DNA of 21,911 nt from a virus. Position 1 is the first letter of the stretch, and each line of letters opens with the position of its first letter. Below the pieces are notes generated by a model. It made no database searches. It was not told the DNA's origin and saw nothing but the letters and a program-made list of their open reading frames with translations. The DNA is taken from positions 1 to 21,911 of the IMG/VR virus record IMGVR_UViG_3300030117_002061; one strand, 5' to 3'. Made by a program: the position numbers and the translations under genes. This document shows, in pieces, positions 19,914 to 21,911 of the stretch.

Positions 19914-21911
19914 TGAAACGTGAGGTACAACTATTTATATCAGACACAAGAGTTGACTTATTTCAAGATGAATCTATAAGCATTACTGATTCAGTACAGA
20001 ATGTATCTGACATAAGTAAACTATTTACACCTTTCTCAAAACAATTTAATTTACCTGCATCTCAAACAAACAATAAATTGTTTAAGCATTATTACAACTT
20101 TGATATTCAAGGTGGCTTTGATGCTAGGTTTAAAGTAGATGCAAGGATAGAGATAAACTTTGTGCCTTTCAAGACAGGCAAACTTAGACTAACAGGCGTA
20201 TCACTTAAGGACAATAAACCACACACTTACAAAGTAGTATTCTTTGGTGAGCCTAATAGTCTTAAAGATATTTTTGGTGATGAAGATTTAAGTGGTCTAA
20301 ATGGCTTATCTACCTACGACATACAATATGATAACAATGATTTTTTAGATGGTTTTAAAACAGGCTTACAATCAACAGAAACAGCAGCTACAAACCTATC
20401 AAACAGAAACGTAGTAGTACCTTTAATATCTCTTAATACCTATTATACATATGACACCTCATCTACGGATAGACTAGACAATGTAACATTTACAGACTTG
20501 CGTAAACAATTAAAACCTGCGATAAAACTCAAAAGAGTTATAGAGGCAATACAAACTCAATATGATATAAACTTTAATATGGTAGATGTACACCTTGACG
20601 AATTTGTATTAGCTGAGGACACAAGCCAAGTAATTACAGAGGCAAGTCCAAGTGAAGATGTAATTTTAGAACCTGCAACAAGTGATATAAAAACATTCTT
20701 TGGTAGTGATATGTTTGATGAGCTTTATCTTTGGTTGCATAGAGAAAAGACACCTATTACCTCACCAGAAACGACAACTAAAACTTTTGGAATAGATACA
20801 ACAACTAGAAGTATTAAGTTTACTCTAGCTGACTTTACTTATAGTTCTGGTGATGGTGATGTATTAACAGGTGGTAAACTTGTTATAACTAATCCAGACG
20901 AATATACTATAAGAGTTGCTCTTACACCAAGCAACAATGCAACAACAGGCGAAATTATAGTTAAAGATAAAACTACTAATGAGCTTTTGTTTTTTGAAGA
21001 AGATATAACTTTTCAAAGTAGTGTAAATCTATCAATACCACTAATGAATTTAACAAGTGGTAATCTAAGTTCAAGAACTTATGACATAGAGTTTAGAATT
21101 AATTGTCAAACAAGTCAAACTTTTTCAAGTGTTACAATGTTAATTAATAAAAATGCTACTACAGCACACAATTACACAGCTACAAACAAAGTATTAGGAG
21201 ACAATATATTCATACAAGACTATCTACCTAAGATGAAAGTAATTGACTTTCTAACAGGACTATTTAAAATGTTTAATTTAGTTGCTTACAATAGATTAGG
21301 TGATAGTACAATATATGTAGAAACCTTTGATGATTTTATGACAGAGGGTCTAACAAGAGATATAACAAAATACATAGACGTTTCACAAAGTACAATAGAC
21401 AGACCTATACCATACAACCAAGTAAACTTCAAGTATTCAGAACCTGTTACACAAACTAGTCTAAGGTTTGTAAATCAGTTTGCTCAATCTTTTGGTGATT
21501 TAGAATATTCAGCACCTGAGAAGTATGACGGTCAAGCCTTTAACTTACAAGTACCTTTTGAAAGAAGTGTTCTAATTAATTTACAAAATAGCTCTGGTGT
21601 AAACACAAACAACATATTAGGATGGTGGGTAGATGATAAAGGAGACACTACATTAGGTAAACCATTTATATTTTTTAACAGAGTCATAGATTCAAGCACA
21701 TATACAGTAACAGGACTAAACATAACAGCTTATAATGCACCATCTAGCGTTTCTTCAGACGGTAATCATACCTTAAACTTTGGTGCTGAGTATGATGAAT
21801 TTAGCAAATCTGTAAATACAAATAGTTTGTTTGAGAGATTTTATAAAACATATATTCAACAAACATTTAATCAGAATGGTAGAATCATAAAAGTATCAGC
21901 TAGACTACCTG
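19913..21911 (+). CDS. Large tail hub/baseplate-like protein, 3' end outside window
   Basis: From ATG 19913 the frame stays open to the window's end (over 660 residues seen). It begins 'MKREVQLFISDTRVDLFQDE', then 'ISKLFTPFSKQFNLPASQTNNKLFKHYYNF', followed by domains such as 'INFVPFKTGKLRLTGVSLKD' and 'TYKVVFFGEPNSLKDIFGDE'. Later there is a repeat-like 'VIDFLTGLFKMFNLVAYNRL' region and 'RPIPYNQVNFKYSEPVTQTS'. The 'F.P.S..F..P.S..N...F' start and 'FFGE' segment recur in large baseplate or central tail proteins of Bacteroidota siphophages as I recall them. No peptidase motif is visible in the part seen. The role is inferred from family pattern, size and position after tail genes. Confidence 0.65.
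   Translation, partial: MKREVQLFISDTRVDLFQDESISITDSVQNVSDISKLFTPFSKQFNLPASQTNNKLFKHYYNFDIQGGFDARFKVDARIEINFVPFKTGKLRLTGVSLKDNKPHTYKVVFFGEPNSLKDIFGDEDLSGLNGLSTYDIQYDNNDFLDGFKTGLQSTETAATNLSNRNVVVPLISLNTYYTYDTSSTDRLDNVTFTDLRKQLKPAIKLKRVIEAIQTQYDINFNMVDVHLDEFVLAEDTSQVITEASPSEDVILEPATSDIKTFFGSDMFDELYLWLHREKTPITSPETTTKTFGIDTTTRSIKFTLADFTYSSGDGDVLTGGKLVITNPDEYTIRVALTPSNNATTGEIIVKDKTTNELLFFEEDITFQSSVNLSIPLMNLTSGNLSSRTYDIEFRINCQTSQTFSSVTMLINKNATTAHNYTATNKVLGDNIFIQDYLPKMKVIDFLTGLFKMFNLVAYNRLGDSTIYVETFDDFMTEGLTRDITKYIDVSQSTIDRPIPYNQVNFKYSEPVTQTSLRFVNQFAQSFGDLEYSAPEKYDGQAFNLQVPFERSVLINLQNSSGVNTNNILGWWVDDKGDTTLGKPFIFFNRVIDSSTYTVTGLNITAYNAPSSVSSDGNHTLNFGAEYDEFSKSVNTNSLFERFYKTYIQQTFNQNGRIIKVSARLP

Noticed and set aside
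1-21911. tRNA, rRNA, integrase, attachment site or insertion sequence
   Set aside because: No cloverleaf, recombinase motif, transposase or terminal repeats were recognised by eye; a tRNA scan was not possible.

Overview
This window looks like part of a tailed-phage genome (or a prophage or metagenomic phage contig) that infects a member of the Bacteroidota, most likely a marine flavobacterium. The sequence is strongly A+T-rich and every credible gene lies on the + strand. Genes are packed tightly, with many 4-base ATGA, GTGA or TTGA stop/start overlaps. Start codons mostly follow A-rich leaders rather than Shine-Dalgarno sites. Two candidate promoters fit the Bacteroidota TTG / TAnnTTTG pattern. 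Signal peptides end in the -FAQ or -FTQ style common in flavobacteria, and the tail fibre carries the 'LYHNGTDS' repeats familiar from marine phages. A tail assembly chaperone with an apparent -1 frameshift, and no visible sheath gene, suggests a siphovirus. Both ends cut through structural genes. I see no integrase, tRNA, CRISPR array or insertion sequence.

Layout. (1) 1-1.3 kb: end of a head gene, a head-tail connector and a small protein. (2) 1.3-5.0 kb: a 1115-residue repeat-built tail fibre and a small fibre-adjacent protein. (3) 5.0-8.5 kb: envelope and lysis block, with two small proteins, a membrane/coiled-coil protein, three consecutive exported proteins (thioredoxin-fold-like, DUF2279/YfiM-like, predicted outer-membrane barrel), an M15 endolysin, a small protein and a holin. 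(4) 8.50-8.61 kb: a noncoding A+T-rich region with three TATAACGTA repeats, a possible origin or control region. (5) 8.6-14.8 kb: early and replication genes, namely a NinG/Rap-like nuclease, an OB-like protein, a DUF3127 protein with an SSB-type acidic tail, a strong terminator, a DnaB-type ATPase, a sigma-factor-like protein, two PD-(D/E)XK nucleases, a DnaA domain IV-like protein, a DUF5664 nucleotide hydrolase and many mini-proteins. (6) 14.8-16.3 kb: terminase small and large subunits. (7) 16.3-17.2 kb: a self-contained moron-like cassette with repeats, promoter, three genes and terminator. (8) 17.2-21.9 kb: tail chaperone with frameshift, tail terminator-like protein, HK97 gp10-like protein, a tail structural protein and a large baseplate/hub-like protein that runs off the end.

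Working together: early genes would load a helicase, protect ssDNA and process ends. The phage sigma-like factor may redirect host RNA polymerase. Terminase packages DNA, the structural genes build the virion, and the holin, lysin and exported proteins act on the host envelope. Portal, major capsid and tape-measure genes are not seen and presumably lie outside the window, between its right and left ends if the genome is circularly permuted.

The most interesting unexplained signals are the TATATAACGTA motif family, the moron cassette with its 11-bp-phased repeats, and the run of exported proteins. All assignments come from reading motifs by eye; no database search was run.
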